From the NCBI GenBank assembly GCA_052387955.1, contig JBQTIQ010000062.1:1-50170 (forward strand): a stretch of DNA of 50,170 nt, in the 5' to 3' direction. The notes beneath the pieces are model-generated. The model was not told where the DNA came from. It saw nothing but the letters and a program-made list of their open reading frames with translations, and searched no databases. Below are positions 15,803-24,426 of this stretch, piece after piece (the stretch's first letter is position 1; every line of letters begins with the position of its first letter). Both the position numbers and the translations under genes were made by a program. This DNA comes from JBQTIQ01 sp052387955 (GTDB lineage: Bacteria > Actinomycetota > Acidimicrobiia > Acidimicrobiales > JACDCH01).

Positions 15803-16672
15803 TCAGTTGGCGGGATCGGCCGGCGGGGGGCTGAGCTCGGCCAGGTCGACGGTGTCCTCGGGGGCGGGGAGGGTGACATCGCCGGCGGCGCCGTAGCCCG
15901 AGAAGTCGACGGAGATGTCGGTGCGTCCGGCGGGGCCCTGGTCGAGCCCGAACGACAGGCGTCGCACGAGCCCGTCGCTCCCGATCCAGACGTCGAAGGG
16001 GATGTCCGTCCCCAGCACTTCGGGGTTCACGTTCAGGTTGGTGACGGCCCTCTGCACGGCCTCCTGTTCGGCGCCGGACGTGCGTTCCAACGCGTCGGCG
16101 ATCACGAGGATGCCCCGATAGTGGGTGGTGTCGGTGTCGCCGATCCGCTCCGCTCCCACCGTGTCGACGGTCTTGGCGCCCCGCAGGAACTGGACGAAGG
16201 CGGTGGGGTCGAGGATGCTGCCGCCGCCGCCGAGGGCGGCCAGGGCAGCCGAGGACGTCGACAGGTCGATCCTCACCCAGCCTTCGGTCCGACCCACCTG
16301 CTGGGCGAGGAAGGGAAAGTTCACGTAGGCGAAGTTGCCGTCGAGGATCAGGTCGAACGGCTTGCTCAGGGCCTCGGCCGCCTCGGCGGGGATCTCGCCG
16401 ACGGCGCCCAGGACCCCGGAGTAGTCGAGGGTGGTGCGGAACCGTCGGTTCTGCAGGTCAGCCTGGCCCTGGCCGGTCAGGTTGAGGTCCTGGCCGCCCA
16501 GCTGCGCCCTGATGGCATAGGAGGTCCTGACGCTGGTGGCGGCCAGGCTCTGGTCGGCGGCGGCGACGACGGGGCCAGCTCCCCCGCCCCCTCCACCGCC
16601 ACAGGCGACGGCCAGCAAGGCGGCCAGAGGGACGACGATGGAGGCCACCGCGGTGCGGCGGGACAAGGGCAT
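15803..16672 (-). CDS. lipoprotein, LppX/LprG-like (LolA-fold)
   Basis: 289 residues. A signal peptide with a lipobox (LLAVAC, Cys24) is followed by a glycine run. The mature part has long alternating beta strands (TSYAIRAQLGGQDLNLTGQG, FDLILDGNFAYVNFP, TTHYRGILVIADALE, DIPFDVWIGSDGLVRRLSF) as in the LppX/LprAFG and related actinobacterial lipoproteins, which carry lipids between the membrane and outer layers. It would be anchored outside the plasma membrane. ATG 16672. It is translated just ahead of the hydrolase. Confidence 0.75.
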   Translation of the reverse strand: MPLSRRTAVASIVVPLAALLAVACGGGGGGGAGPVVAAADQSLAATSVRTSYAIRAQLGGQDLNLTGQGQADLQNRRFRTTLDYSGVLGAVGEIPAEAAEALSKPFDLILDGNFAYVNFPFLAQQVGRTEGWVRIDLSTSSAALAALGGGGSILDPTAFVQFLRGAKTVDTVGAERIGDTDTTHYRGILVIADALERTSGAEQEAVQRAVTNLNVNPEVLGTDIPFDVWIGSDGLVRRLSFGLDQGPAGRTDISVDFSGYGAAGDVTLPAPEDTVDLAELSPPPADPAN

Positions 16673-16908
16673 TCCAGAACCTCCGGGTTTCGGTCCTCGT
16701 ACAGGCCGGCCCGGGACAGGGGCACGCCGGCGAGCAACGGGTACGAGCGACCAGTACGGGTACGGTCGACCGCGCAGGGCCCGCCTACCGTAGTGGCTCA
16801 GCGGTGAGCGCTCCCGGACGACGGCGCCGGCGGCGGCTGACCGGTGCCGTTCACGGGGTCGGGCTGCGTCATTCCGGCGTTCGGTCGGGCCCTACGCTGC
16901 GGGCTCCG

Positions 16909-17883
16909 ATGAGCACGGGCACCATGGAACCGGTAGAGAAGCCCGCCGCGGCCCGGCCACCGGCGCGCCGGAAGCCGTCGTGGCGCGAGATCGTCTACCT
17001 GCTGGGTTTCTATGTCCTGTACGCCACCGTACGGCTCCAGCGGCCCGCACCCGCCCCGGCCCCGTCCGCCCCGGTACTGGCCCGGCGGCGGCTGCCCGTA
17101 TGGCGCGAGGCCGTCTACCTGCTGGCCATGTACCTCGTGTACTCGACGGTGAGGAACCGGTTCGGCTCCGCCGGGGGCGAGCCGGGCCACGCCAACGGGA
17201 TCGCCTTCGGCCACGCCCTCGACGTCATCGGGATCGAACGGTGGCTGCACTCCTACTTCGAGGAGGCGGTCCAGGCCTGGTACCTGGACCTGCCCGGGCA
17301 CGGCTGGATCCAGGCCTGGAACGTGTTCTACGGGACGGCCCATTTCATAGTGACCGCCGGCACCCTGGTGTGGGTGTTCCTCCGGGCGCCGGGGCGCTAT
17401 TCCCGGCTGCGCAACACGTTGACGTTCTCGACGTTGCTGGCCCTGATCGGCTTCGCCTCGTTCTCGCTGATGCCCCCCCGACTGCTCGACGAGCCCCCGG
17501 AACGCTTCGGCCCGCCGACCGCCCAGGTCACCGAGGACTTCGCCTACGTCGACACGCTGGCCACCTACCCCACCTTCTGGTCGTTCGACTCGGGGGGGCT
17601 GAAGAGCATCTCCAACCAGTACGCGGCCATGCCCAGCCTGCACATCGCCTGGTCCACATGGAGTGCGACGGCGCTGTGGCCGCTGGTGCGGCGGCGGTGG
17701 CTGCGCGCCCTCGTCGCCCTGCACCCCTTGGCCACGTTCTTCTGCATCATCGTGACCGCCAACCACTACTGGCTCGACGCCGCCGCCGGTCTGCTGACGC
17801 TGGCCGGGGGGTACCTGGTGGCGGCGCGTCTGGCCGCCTGGCACCGGGCCCGGGGACGACGTGGCGTCGTGGCGGCGGCCTGA
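16909..17883 (+). CDS. PAP2-superfamily membrane protein with a duplicated N-terminal segment
   Basis: 324 residues from ATG 16909 (another ATG at 16924). Multiple membrane helices and the PAP2-type motifs AMPSLHIAWSTW and NHYWLDAAAGLL (His and Asp of the phosphatase site) place it with the AUR1/inositol-phosphotransferase-like PAP2 proteins that act on lipid phosphates. Residues 24-42 (SWREIVYLLGFYVLYATVR) and 64-82 (VWREAVYLLAMYLVYSTVR) match at 12 of 19 positions, exactly 40 residues apart, so the N-terminal helix and a Pro/Ala linker appear duplicated. It is followed by dxs 121 bases away, so a shared role in isoprenoid or lipid metabolism is possible but unproven. Confidence 0.82.
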   Translation: MSTGTMEPVEKPAAARPPARRKPSWREIVYLLGFYVLYATVRLQRPAPAPAPSAPVLARRRLPVWREAVYLLAMYLVYSTVRNRFGSAGGEPGHANGIAFGHALDVIGIERWLHSYFEEAVQAWYLDLPGHGWIQAWNVFYGTAHFIVTAGTLVWVFLRAPGRYSRLRNTLTFSTLLALIGFASFSLMPPRLLDEPPERFGPPTAQVTEDFAYVDTLATYPTFWSFDSGGLKSISNQYAAMPSLHIAWSTWSATALWPLVRRRWLRALVALHPLATFFCIIVTANHYWLDAAAGLLTLAGGYLVAARLAAWHRARGRRGVVAAA

Positions 17884-18004
17884 CCGTTCATGCTCGGGGG
17901 CTGCCCCCCGGCGCCCCATCGTCGGACCGTTGACCGCCGGCGACGGGCCCGTGTGGCGTCCCGCGTCGTCCCGAAAGGGGGGTGGAAGCTACGGTGATCC
18001 CATC

Positions 18005-19858
18005 ATGATCGAGTCGATCAACAGCCCCGCAGACCTGCGGCGGCTGTCCTACGCGGAGCTGGCCCAGCTCAGCGCCGAGATCCGCAGCTTCATCGTCGAA
18101 GCCGTGACCCGCACCGGCGGGCACCTCGGTTCGAACCTCGGCGCCGTCGAGCTGACGTTGGCCCTGCACCGGGTCTTCGACTCGCCTCGGGACATCGTGT
18201 TGTGGGACACCGGCCACCAGGCCTACGTCCACAAGATCGTCACCGGGCGCCGCCACGAGTTCGACGGGCTCCGTCGGTCGGGGGGCCTGTCGGGCTATCC
18301 CTGCCGGGCCGAGTCCGAGCACGACTGGGTCGAGAACAGCCACGCCTCCACCATCGTGAGCTACGCCCACGGGCTGGCCACCGCCCGCGACCTGGGCGAC
18401 CAGCTCGGCGACCGGCGCATCGTGGCGGTCATCGGCGACGGCTCCATGACGGGGGGGATGGCCTTCGAGGGCCTCAACAACCTCGGCCATTCGGGGCGCA
18501 AGGCGATCATCATCCTCAACGACAACGGCCGCTCCTACGCCCCCACCATCTCCAAGCTGGGCGACAGCGTGGCCCGGCTGCGGGTGAACCCGCGGTACCT
18601 GCGCAACCGGGCCCGGCTCGACCAAGCCCTCGGTGAGGTACCGGTCGTCGGGTCGAAGATGGTCAAGGGAATAAAGGCCACCGTCGCCGCCCTGCGCGAG
18701 ATGTTCGAACCCCGGGCCTTCTTCGAGGACCTCGGGGTGCGCTACACCGGCCCCTTCGACGGGCACGGCATCAAGGGCCTCGAGTCAGCCCTCCGGCACG
18801 CCGCCGAGTACGACGGCCCCATCGTCGTGCACGTCCTCACCCAGAAGGGCCGGGGGTACGCGCCGGCCGAGAACGACCCCATCAAACGCCTGCACGACAT
18901 GTCCGAGGCCAAGCCCGGTTCGTACACCGCGGCGTTCACCGAGGCGGTGCAGAAGGCAGCCGACGAGCGCCCCGAGCTGGTGGCCATCACCGCCGCCATG
19001 CCCGACTCGACCGGCCTCTTGACCTTCGGCGAACGGTTCCCGGGACGGCTCATCGACGTCGGCATCGCCGAACAGCACGCCGTGACCTCCGCCGCCGGCA
19101 TGGCCATGGGCGGGCTCCGACCGGTGGTGGCGATCTACTCCACCTTCCTGACCCGCGCTTTCGACCAGGTCATGTACGACGTCGGCCTGCACCGCCAACC
19201 GGTGGTGTTCTGCATCGACCGGGCCGGCATCACCGGTGACGACGGGCCGTCCCACCACGGCACCCTCGACATGGCGCTGCTGTCCAAGGTGCCGGGCATG
19301 ACGATCCTGGCCCCCTCCTCCTACCAGGAGGTCGGCCAGATGCTGCGCGACGCCCTCGACCAGGTTCCCGGCCCCGTTGCCATCCGTTGGCCGAAGACCC
19401 AGGCCCCGTCGGTCTCCGAGGACCAGATCGGCCAGGGCCTGCGAGGCCGTCGGGTGCGCCGCGGCCGCGACGTGTGCGTGTTGGCCGTCGGCAAGATGCT
19501 GGCCGCCGCCACCGAGGCCGCCGACCTCCTCGAAGCCGAGGGCATCTCGGCGACCGTATGGGACGTCCGGGTGGTCAAGCCGCTCGACCAGGAGATGCTG
19601 GCCGAGGCCGCCGACCATGCCGGCGTGGTCACCGTCGAGGACGGTGTGCGGGAGGGAGGTGCCGGCGCCGCCGTCGCCGACGCCTTGGCGACGCTGGCGC
19701 TCGACGCCGGCCGCCGGCCGCCGGCGGTACAGGTGTTGGGGACGCCGGTGTCCTACATCCCCCACGGCAACGCCGACGCCATCCTGGCCGAGCTGGGCCT
19801 CGACGCCGGCGGCATCGCGGCAGCCGCCCGCCGGCTCGTCGCCGTCACGACCTCCTGA
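18005..19858 (+). CDS. dxs: Dxs, 1-deoxy-D-xylulose-5-phosphate synthase
   Basis: First enzyme of the MEP isoprenoid pathway: thiamine-diphosphate-dependent condensation of pyruvate and glyceraldehyde-3-phosphate. The 617-residue length is normal. Seen are SRTGGHLG-like TRTGGHLGSNLGAVELT, WDTGHQAYVHKIVTGR, the ThDP motif GDGSMTGGMAFEGLNNLG ending NDN, GPFDGHGI, the pyrimidine-domain IDVGIAEQHAVTSAAG and the FCIDRAGITGDDGPSHHG block. The start is ATG 18005 (MIESINSPADLRRLS). A purine-rich GGGGGGTGG lies about 20 bases upstream, a little far, but no alternative in-frame start fits. Confidence 0.97.
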   Translation: MIESINSPADLRRLSYAELAQLSAEIRSFIVEAVTRTGGHLGSNLGAVELTLALHRVFDSPRDIVLWDTGHQAYVHKIVTGRRHEFDGLRRSGGLSGYPCRAESEHDWVENSHASTIVSYAHGLATARDLGDQLGDRRIVAVIGDGSMTGGMAFEGLNNLGHSGRKAIIILNDNGRSYAPTISKLGDSVARLRVNPRYLRNRARLDQALGEVPVVGSKMVKGIKATVAALREMFEPRAFFEDLGVRYTGPFDGHGIKGLESALRHAAEYDGPIVVHVLTQKGRGYAPAENDPIKRLHDMSEAKPGSYTAAFTEAVQKAADERPELVAITAAMPDSTGLLTFGERFPGRLIDVGIAEQHAVTSAAGMAMGGLRPVVAIYSTFLTRAFDQVMYDVGLHRQPVVFCIDRAGITGDDGPSHHGTLDMALLSKVPGMTILAPSSYQEVGQMLRDALDQVPGPVAIRWPKTQAPSVSEDQIGQGLRGRRVRRGRDVCVLAVGKMLAAATEAADLLEAEGISATVWDVRVVKPLDQEMLAEAADHAGVVTVEDGVREGGAGAAVADALATLALDAGRRPPAVQVLGTPVSYIPHGNADAILAELGLDAGGIAAAARRLVAVTTS

Positions 19859-19878
19859 CCTGATCCCCTGACGCGACG

Positions 19879-19913
19879 AGGCCCGGACCAGAAGTTTCTC
19901 CCGGCCCGGGCCT
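19879..19913 (+). terminator. hairpin after dxs
   Basis: AGGCCCGG at 19879-19886 pairs perfectly with CCGGGCCT at 19906-19913 across a 19-nt loop, 20 bases after the dxs stop. It is followed by TCCCCCCTT rather than a T tract, so it is a weak intrinsic terminator candidate. Confidence 0.45.
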
Positions 19914-20005
19914 TCCCCCCTTGGCGCCGCCCCCAGCTGAGCGACATCGGCCACAGTAGCAACCTTGGTTAGCTGCTGTCACCTGCCCGCTGGATTCGTA
20001 ATGAA

Positions 20006-20025
20006 AGCCACAATTCGCCGTGGCT
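20006..20025 (-). terminator. hairpin after nfuA
   Basis: AGCCAC at 20006-20011 pairs with GTGGCT at 20020-20025 around an 8-nt loop. On the minus strand it comes 62 bases after the nfuA stop and is followed by TTTCATTACG. The surrounding 100 bases have unusually low GC for this window. Confidence 0.4.
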
Positions 20026-20087
20026 ACGCTTGATATGCCAAGCGGGATCAGCGCGTGGAACGCCGTGGAGCAAGCAGTACCGACCGC

Positions 20088-20705
20088 TCAATAGAACGGG
20101 TTCTCACCGGAGGAATGGTCGGTGGTATCGACCACCTCGGTGATCTCGGGCACGTTGGCGAGGATCGCCGACTCGATGCCTTCGCGCAGGGTCAGGGCCG
20201 AGAGGGCGCAGCCCTGGCATCCCCCGCCCATGCCGACGTGGGCGGACGAGCCTTCGACCTTGACCAGGGTGGCGTACCCGCCGTGGGCGGCGATGGCGGG
20301 GTTGACCTGACGATCGAGCAACTGGCGGATGCGCTCCTCGACCGAGCCCGTCAGCTCGATCGGGTCGCCGAGTTGGGGCGTCTCGGGCCGGTTGGGGTTG
20401 CGCAGTACCAGGCCGCCCTGGTCGGTGTTGCCGGGCAGGTCGAGCGTGGCGCCCCGCAGGGCGTCGATGCTGTCGGCCGGCACCACCACCGACAACCCAT
20501 CGACCACGTGCACGACGTCGTCGGCATCGCAGTCCGCCAGCGGCTCGAACGCCAGGTCGTAGGTGTAGTCGGCGGCCCGGGTCCCGGTGACCTCGATGCG
20601 TAGCGCCAGCCCCTCGGGCGCCTCCTCGGCCTGGCGGAGCTCGAGGATCTTGGCGAGGGCAACATCGGTGACCCGGACGACGGGTTCCGTGATCGTCTCC
20701 GGCAT
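20088..20705 (-). CDS. nfuA: NfuA-like Fe-S cluster carrier
   Basis: 205 residues. The N-terminal half (about 1-100, VVRVTDVALAKILELRQAEE and LALRIEVTGTRAADYTYDL) is a degenerate A-type scaffold domain lacking its cysteines, as in NfuA. The C-terminal NifU domain (about 115-190) has the cluster-binding GGGCQGCALSALTLREGIE with the CxxC pair. Such proteins carry 4Fe-4S clusters to targets; here MoaA, the nitrate reductase and other Fe-S enzymes of the window would be clients in principle. The start is taken at ATG 20705 (MPETITEPVV), since the frame further upstream runs into repeat family A. Confidence 0.92.
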   Translation of the reverse strand: MPETITEPVVRVTDVALAKILELRQAEEAPEGLALRIEVTGTRAADYTYDLAFEPLADCDADDVVHVVDGLSVVVPADSIDALRGATLDLPGNTDQGGLVLRNPNRPETPQLGDPIELTGSVEERIRQLLDRQVNPAIAAHGGYATLVKVEGSSAHVGMGGGCQGCALSALTLREGIESAILANVPEITEVVDTTDHSSGENPFY

Positions 20706-20731
20706 GGCCCCGAGCGTAGCGGTAGATCTTT

Positions 20732-20757
20732 GCGTTGCTGGCTGGCGTTGCTGGCTG
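20732..20757. repeat. 13-bp tandem duplication
   Basis: GCGTTGCTGGCTG occurs twice head to tail (20732-20744 and 20745-20757), followed by GCGTTCCCC, which begins the family A repeat. It lies just upstream of nfuA and may have arisen by slippage at the repeat boundary. Confidence 0.85.
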
Positions 20758-20897
20758 GCGTTCCCCGGCCACGCAGGCCGCTTTCGGCCGCGCCTGCGCT
20801 GGCGCTCCGGCGCTCGCACCGGTGAACAACTCCGGCCCCGCCAGCCGCTGCTACCGCGCCGCGCTGGCGCTCCGGTGCTCGCATCGGTGACGGCTGG
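20758..20897. repeat. intergenic repeat family A, locus 2 (two tandem units)
   Basis: In reverse complement this region carries two units: one nearly identical over about 70 bases to 14885-14955 (GTTCACCGGTGCGAGCGCCG at its start, GCGTGGCCGGGGAACGC at its end), and a second more degenerate one (CACCGATGCGAGCACCGGAG and on) at about 20838-20897. Together with flanking sequence it occupies most of the 309-base space between nurA and nfuA (20706-21014), in which I see no gene. Confidence 0.75.
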
Positions 20898-20979
20898 CCA
20901 TTGGCAACGGGCGACCGGCGCCTGTTAGCTATAGAGCAATCCGGGCCGGGCCGGGCCTGGAGCGGCGCGGGGGCGACCC

Positions 20980-20995
20980 AGGCCCGTTCGGGCCT
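20980..20995 (-). terminator. hairpin after nurA
   Basis: AGGCCCG/CGGGCCT, a perfect inverted repeat with a 2-nt centre, starts 19 bases after the nurA stop on the minus strand. There is no T tract, so it is a candidate terminator for the herA-sbcD-sbcC-nurA operon only. Confidence 0.4.
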
Positions 20996-21014
20996 CGCTT
21001 CCGCCGAGTGGAAG

Positions 21015-21974
21015 TCACGCCGGGCCGGCGGCGGCCTGCCTCAGGCCGCGGTGTACGAGAGCGGCATCGCCGAGGCGACGGCGCAGCGCCCGCTCCAGGC
21101 CCGCGATGGGGTAGAGGTTCTGGGGCGCCCGAGGGTCCTTGTGCGGTTCGGAGGCGAACCGGGGCAGCGTCGCCGTGACCCGGTCGGCCAGGGCCACCGC
21201 AACCTCGACGGGCAGGAGGCCGGATGCCTCGGCCCGCACCACGCCGGCCAGCGGGTGGCCCTGGCCGCCCGGGAGGCGCACGTACCACGACCACCGCTCG
21301 AACGAACCGCTCACCAGGAACACCGGTGTGCGCTCGCCGGGACCGAGCGCTCCGGCGGTGCGCAGGACGACCGGGGGGCCGTAGGACCGGTGCTGCGACT
21401 TGATCGAGCCGACGGCGCCGGCGAGGTAGTGGTGCTGGCTGAGGGGGCCGTCCACCACGAGCAGCTCGCCCGTCCCCAGAGGCGGCGCCCCGGGCCCGTC
21501 GCCCGACGCGGTCTCGGCCGCCACCCTCACCTCCAGCGCGCCCATGGCGGCATGCAATGCGGCCATGGCCGGGTCCGCCCCGGTGACGGTCACGGGCGCC
21601 AGCGAGAAGCGCCCGGCCGGCCCGGCGTCGATGTCCCCGGCGTCCTCGATCGGTGCGAACAGCCGGCGCTCGACGTGCTGGGCCGCGATCCGGGCGGTCC
21701 CGTCGCAGCGAACGGCGCCGGCGGCATAGGAGGCGCACAGTCCCTCCTGCACGCCCCCGGCAGCGGTGGTGATCCACACCCGGGCATCGACCCGCCGCAC
21801 GCCGTCGACGAAGACCACCGAGGTGGCGGCGGACCCGGCCGGTGGGCGCAGGGGACGCCACCGTCCCTCGGGCACCTCGGCACCGACCTCGGCGGGCAGG
21901 TCGCTGGGCAGGAGGGCAGCCTGCTCGGCCCCGGAGCCGTACTCGGGCGCCCACGCCTCGACCGCGAACCTCAC
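21015..21974 (-). CDS. nurA: NurA-domain nuclease
   Basis: NurA is a 5'-3' exonuclease/endonuclease that works with the HerA translocase on DNA ends. Motifs seen are TSVVFVDGVRRVDARVW (first acidic metal ligand), GELLVVDGPLS (second acidic block) and the conserved C-terminal KDPRAPQNLYPIAGLERALR. The start is taken at GTG 21974 (MRFAVEAWAPEYG), giving 319 residues; the frame extends to 22049 but into sbcC. It lies 34 bases after the sbcC stop and closes a four-gene run with sbcC, sbcD and herA. Pairing with the herA gene of the same operon is the strongest support. Confidence 0.85.
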   Translation of the reverse strand: MRFAVEAWAPEYGSGAEQAALLPSDLPAEVGAEVPEGRWRPLRPPAGSAATSVVFVDGVRRVDARVWITTAAGGVQEGLCASYAAGAVRCDGTARIAAQHVERRLFAPIEDAGDIDAGPAGRFSLAPVTVTGADPAMAALHAAMGALEVRVAAETASGDGPGAPPLGTGELLVVDGPLSQHHYLAGAVGSIKSQHRSYGPPVVLRTAGALGPGERTPVFLVSGSFERWSWYVRLPGGQGHPLAGVVRAEASGLLPVEVAVALADRVTATLPRFASEPHKDPRAPQNLYPIAGLERALRRRLGDAALVHRGLRQAAAGPA

Positions 21975-22008
21975 CGACGTCGACCCCTGTCGCGGCGTGG
22001 CGTGGGGT

Positions 22009-24426
22009 TCACCGGTCGACCCGGGTGACGGTGGCGGTGCCCGGGCCACGGTTGATCTCGAAACAAACCGGGACCCGCTCCGCCAGTTCGGCTACATGGC
22101 TGATGACGCCGACCATGCGGCCCTGGCTCCCCAGCTCCTCGACGGCGGAGGCGACGACGTCGAGCGTCTCGGGGTCGAGGGTGCCGAAGCCCTCGTCGAG
22201 GAAGATCGCCTCGAGGCGCGTCGCACCTCGCGAGGCGAGCAGCGCGATCTGGTCGGCCAGGGCCAGCGCCAGGGCGAGCGAAGCCAGGAACGTCTCCCCC
22301 CCGGACAGCGTGCGGGCCAGCCGCAGGTCGCCGCCGTTGGCCTGGTCGGCGACGAGGAAGCCCGACCGGCGGGCATCGAGCGTGAGCGTGTACCGGCCCC
22401 CGGTGAGGTCGCGCAGGGTCTCGCCGGCGGCTGCGGCCAACAGCGCCAACGCCTCGTCGAGCATCCACTTCTCGAAACCCCGGGCGCCGAGATGGGCAGC
22501 CATGGCCGCGTGCAGTTGCGCCCGCTCGACGAGCACGGATGACTCGGCCCGCAACCGGGCCACCTCGGCCAGCCGGTCGTCCAGGGCGAAGAGCGCGGCC
22601 CGGGCCTGGGCGACGGCGTCAGCCACCGCGTCACGCAGTGGCCCGGTGCCGCCGCTGACCCCGGTGGCCGCGGCCCGGGACAGCAGCGCCCGCTCGCCGG
22701 CGTCGCGTTCGGCCCCGGCCCGGGTGGCGGCGGCACGGGCCGCCACTGCGACCGCTCGTTGCGCCGGCCCTGCTGCCGATGCCCAGGAAGCCAGCGCGGC
22801 CCAGTCGGCGTCCACGCCGGCGCCGGTACGAGGCGGGGGGCCGAGCGCGGCGACGGTGTCGCGGGTGGTGTCGAATGCCCGGGCCTCGGCGGACTCCCGG
22901 GCCCGTAGCTCACGCAGGGCGGCCTCGGCCGAGACCACATTGCGGCGGGCGTCGGTTGCAGACGTCCGGCAACGATCGGCTTCGGCCCGCACCGTTGCCG
23001 CCTCGGCCATCAAGGCGTCGAGGTCGGCCAGTGCCGGGGCACCGTCGAGACGGCGTTCGACGTCGGCCAGCTGGGTGTCGACCTCGGCCGCGGTCGCTTC
23101 GCAGGCGGCCCGGTGGGCGCGCGCCGTTCCCAGGGCCCGACGGGCGGTGCCGGCTTCGACGACGGCGCCCGAGTGGCGGGCGAGCGCCGCCTCCAGGGGG
23201 GCGGGCACCTCCTCGGCGGGGAGGGTGTCGACCGGGTGCCGGCACACCGGGCAGGGCTGTCCGACGCGTAGGTCGGCCCTCACGGCATGGGCGCGGTGAG
23301 CCGCCCGGGCCGCTTCGAGCTCGTCTGCAGCCGTGGCCGCTTCCCGTTCGGCCCGCTCCAGCGCCCCGGTGAGCTCGTCCTCGGTGCTGCGGGCGGTGGC
23401 GGTGACGACGGCGCCCTTGGCGGCCCGGGCCGTCAGCGCGGCCCGGTCGGTGTACGCCTCCTGTGCCCGCCTCAGCAGGCCGACGTCGGGCGCCCTCGCC
23501 AGCGCCTCGGTCGCCCGCTCGGCGGCTGTGGCGGCGGCTTCGTCGCCGCGCACCGCCTCGGCATGGGCCGCCTCCGCCTCCGCCCGCTCCGTCCCGAGCG
23601 CCCGGACGGCTTCGGGCACCCGGATCGCGTTGAGCGCGTCTGCCCACCGGGTGGCGGCATCGGCCTCGCCCTGGGACACGGCCGCCCGCTCGGCCAACGC
23701 CGCCAGATCGGGAAGGCACCGGTCGACGTCGTCCCGCAGCCCTTCGAGTTCGGCGACACGGCGCTCCGCCTCGGCGCGAGCGGCGGGCGTTGCCGCGCCG
23801 AGCTGGTCGAGGCGCCGGCCGACCTCGGCTGCCCGGGTCTCGGCGTCGCGGACGCGTTCGCGGGCGGTGACGGCCATCCGGTCGTAGACGCCGAGGTCGA
23901 GCAGCTTCACCAGTAGCTCTTGGCGGCGCTCCGGTTTGTCGTGCAGGAACCGGGCGAAGTCCCCTTGGGGCAGCACCACACAGGTGGTGAAATGCTCGAA
24001 GCCGAGGCCCAGGATGCGCTCGACCTCGGCCGTCAGCTCCCGTTCGTTCCCGGCCAACACCTCGGTGACGCCCGGGGGCTGCGCCCCACCCCCATCGCCG
24101 ACCCGTTCGAGTCGGGCCTCCTTGGTGGTGGCGCCCTTGGCCGTACGGCGCACGACCCGCACCGCCCGGTACAGCTCGCCGGCGGAGGTGAAGTCGAGGC
24201 AGACGCGGGCTTCGTTGCGGCCCTGGCTGATGGCCGGCGCCACCAGCCGGCGATCGTCGTAGCGGGGGACGACGCCGTAGAGGGCGAAGCCGATGGCGTC
24301 GATGACGGTCGTCTTCCCGGCACCGGTCGGCCCGCTGAGGGCGAACAGTTCGACGCCGGTGAAGTCGATCTCGGTGTGGTGGCGGAAGGCCATGAAGCCC
24401 TCCAGCTCGAGGCGCTGGGGCCTCAC
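22009..24426 (-). CDS. sbcC: SbcC/Rad50-family ATPase
   Basis: The SMC-like ATPase that gates the SbcD/Mre11 nuclease on DNA ends and hairpins. 805 residues, somewhat shorter than E. coli SbcC and nearer archaeal Rad50. Walker A GPTGAGKT at 32-39, Q-loop VVLPQGDFARFL at about 150-161, long Ala/Glu/Arg-rich coiled coils on each side of the zinc hook CPVC (Cys392, Cys395), ABC signature LSGGE at 707-711, Walker B and D-loop IFLDEGFGTLD at 741-751. The GTG start at 24426 overlaps the sbcD stop as GTGA, so translation is coupled. Confidence 0.95.
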   Translation of the reverse strand: MRPQRLELEGFMAFRHHTEIDFTGVELFALSGPTGAGKTTVIDAIGFALYGVVPRYDDRRLVAPAISQGRNEARVCLDFTSAGELYRAVRVVRRTAKGATTKEARLERVGDGGGAQPPGVTEVLAGNERELTAEVERILGLGFEHFTTCVVLPQGDFARFLHDKPERRQELLVKLLDLGVYDRMAVTARERVRDAETRAAEVGRRLDQLGAATPAARAEAERRVAELEGLRDDVDRCLPDLAALAERAAVSQGEADAATRWADALNAIRVPEAVRALGTERAEAEAAHAEAVRGDEAAATAAERATEALARAPDVGLLRRAQEAYTDRAALTARAAKGAVVTATARSTEDELTGALERAEREAATAADELEAARAAHRAHAVRADLRVGQPCPVCRHPVDTLPAEEVPAPLEAALARHSGAVVEAGTARRALGTARAHRAACEATAAEVDTQLADVERRLDGAPALADLDALMAEAATVRAEADRCRTSATDARRNVVSAEAALRELRARESAEARAFDTTRDTVAALGPPPRTGAGVDADWAALASWASAAGPAQRAVAVAARAAATRAGAERDAGERALLSRAAATGVSGGTGPLRDAVADAVAQARAALFALDDRLAEVARLRAESSVLVERAQLHAAMAAHLGARGFEKWMLDEALALLAAAAGETLRDLTGGRYTLTLDARRSGFLVADQANGGDLRLARTLSGGETFLASLALALALADQIALLASRGATRLEAIFLDEGFGTLDPETLDVVASAVEELGSQGRMVGVISHVAELAERVPVCFEINRGPGTATVTRVDR

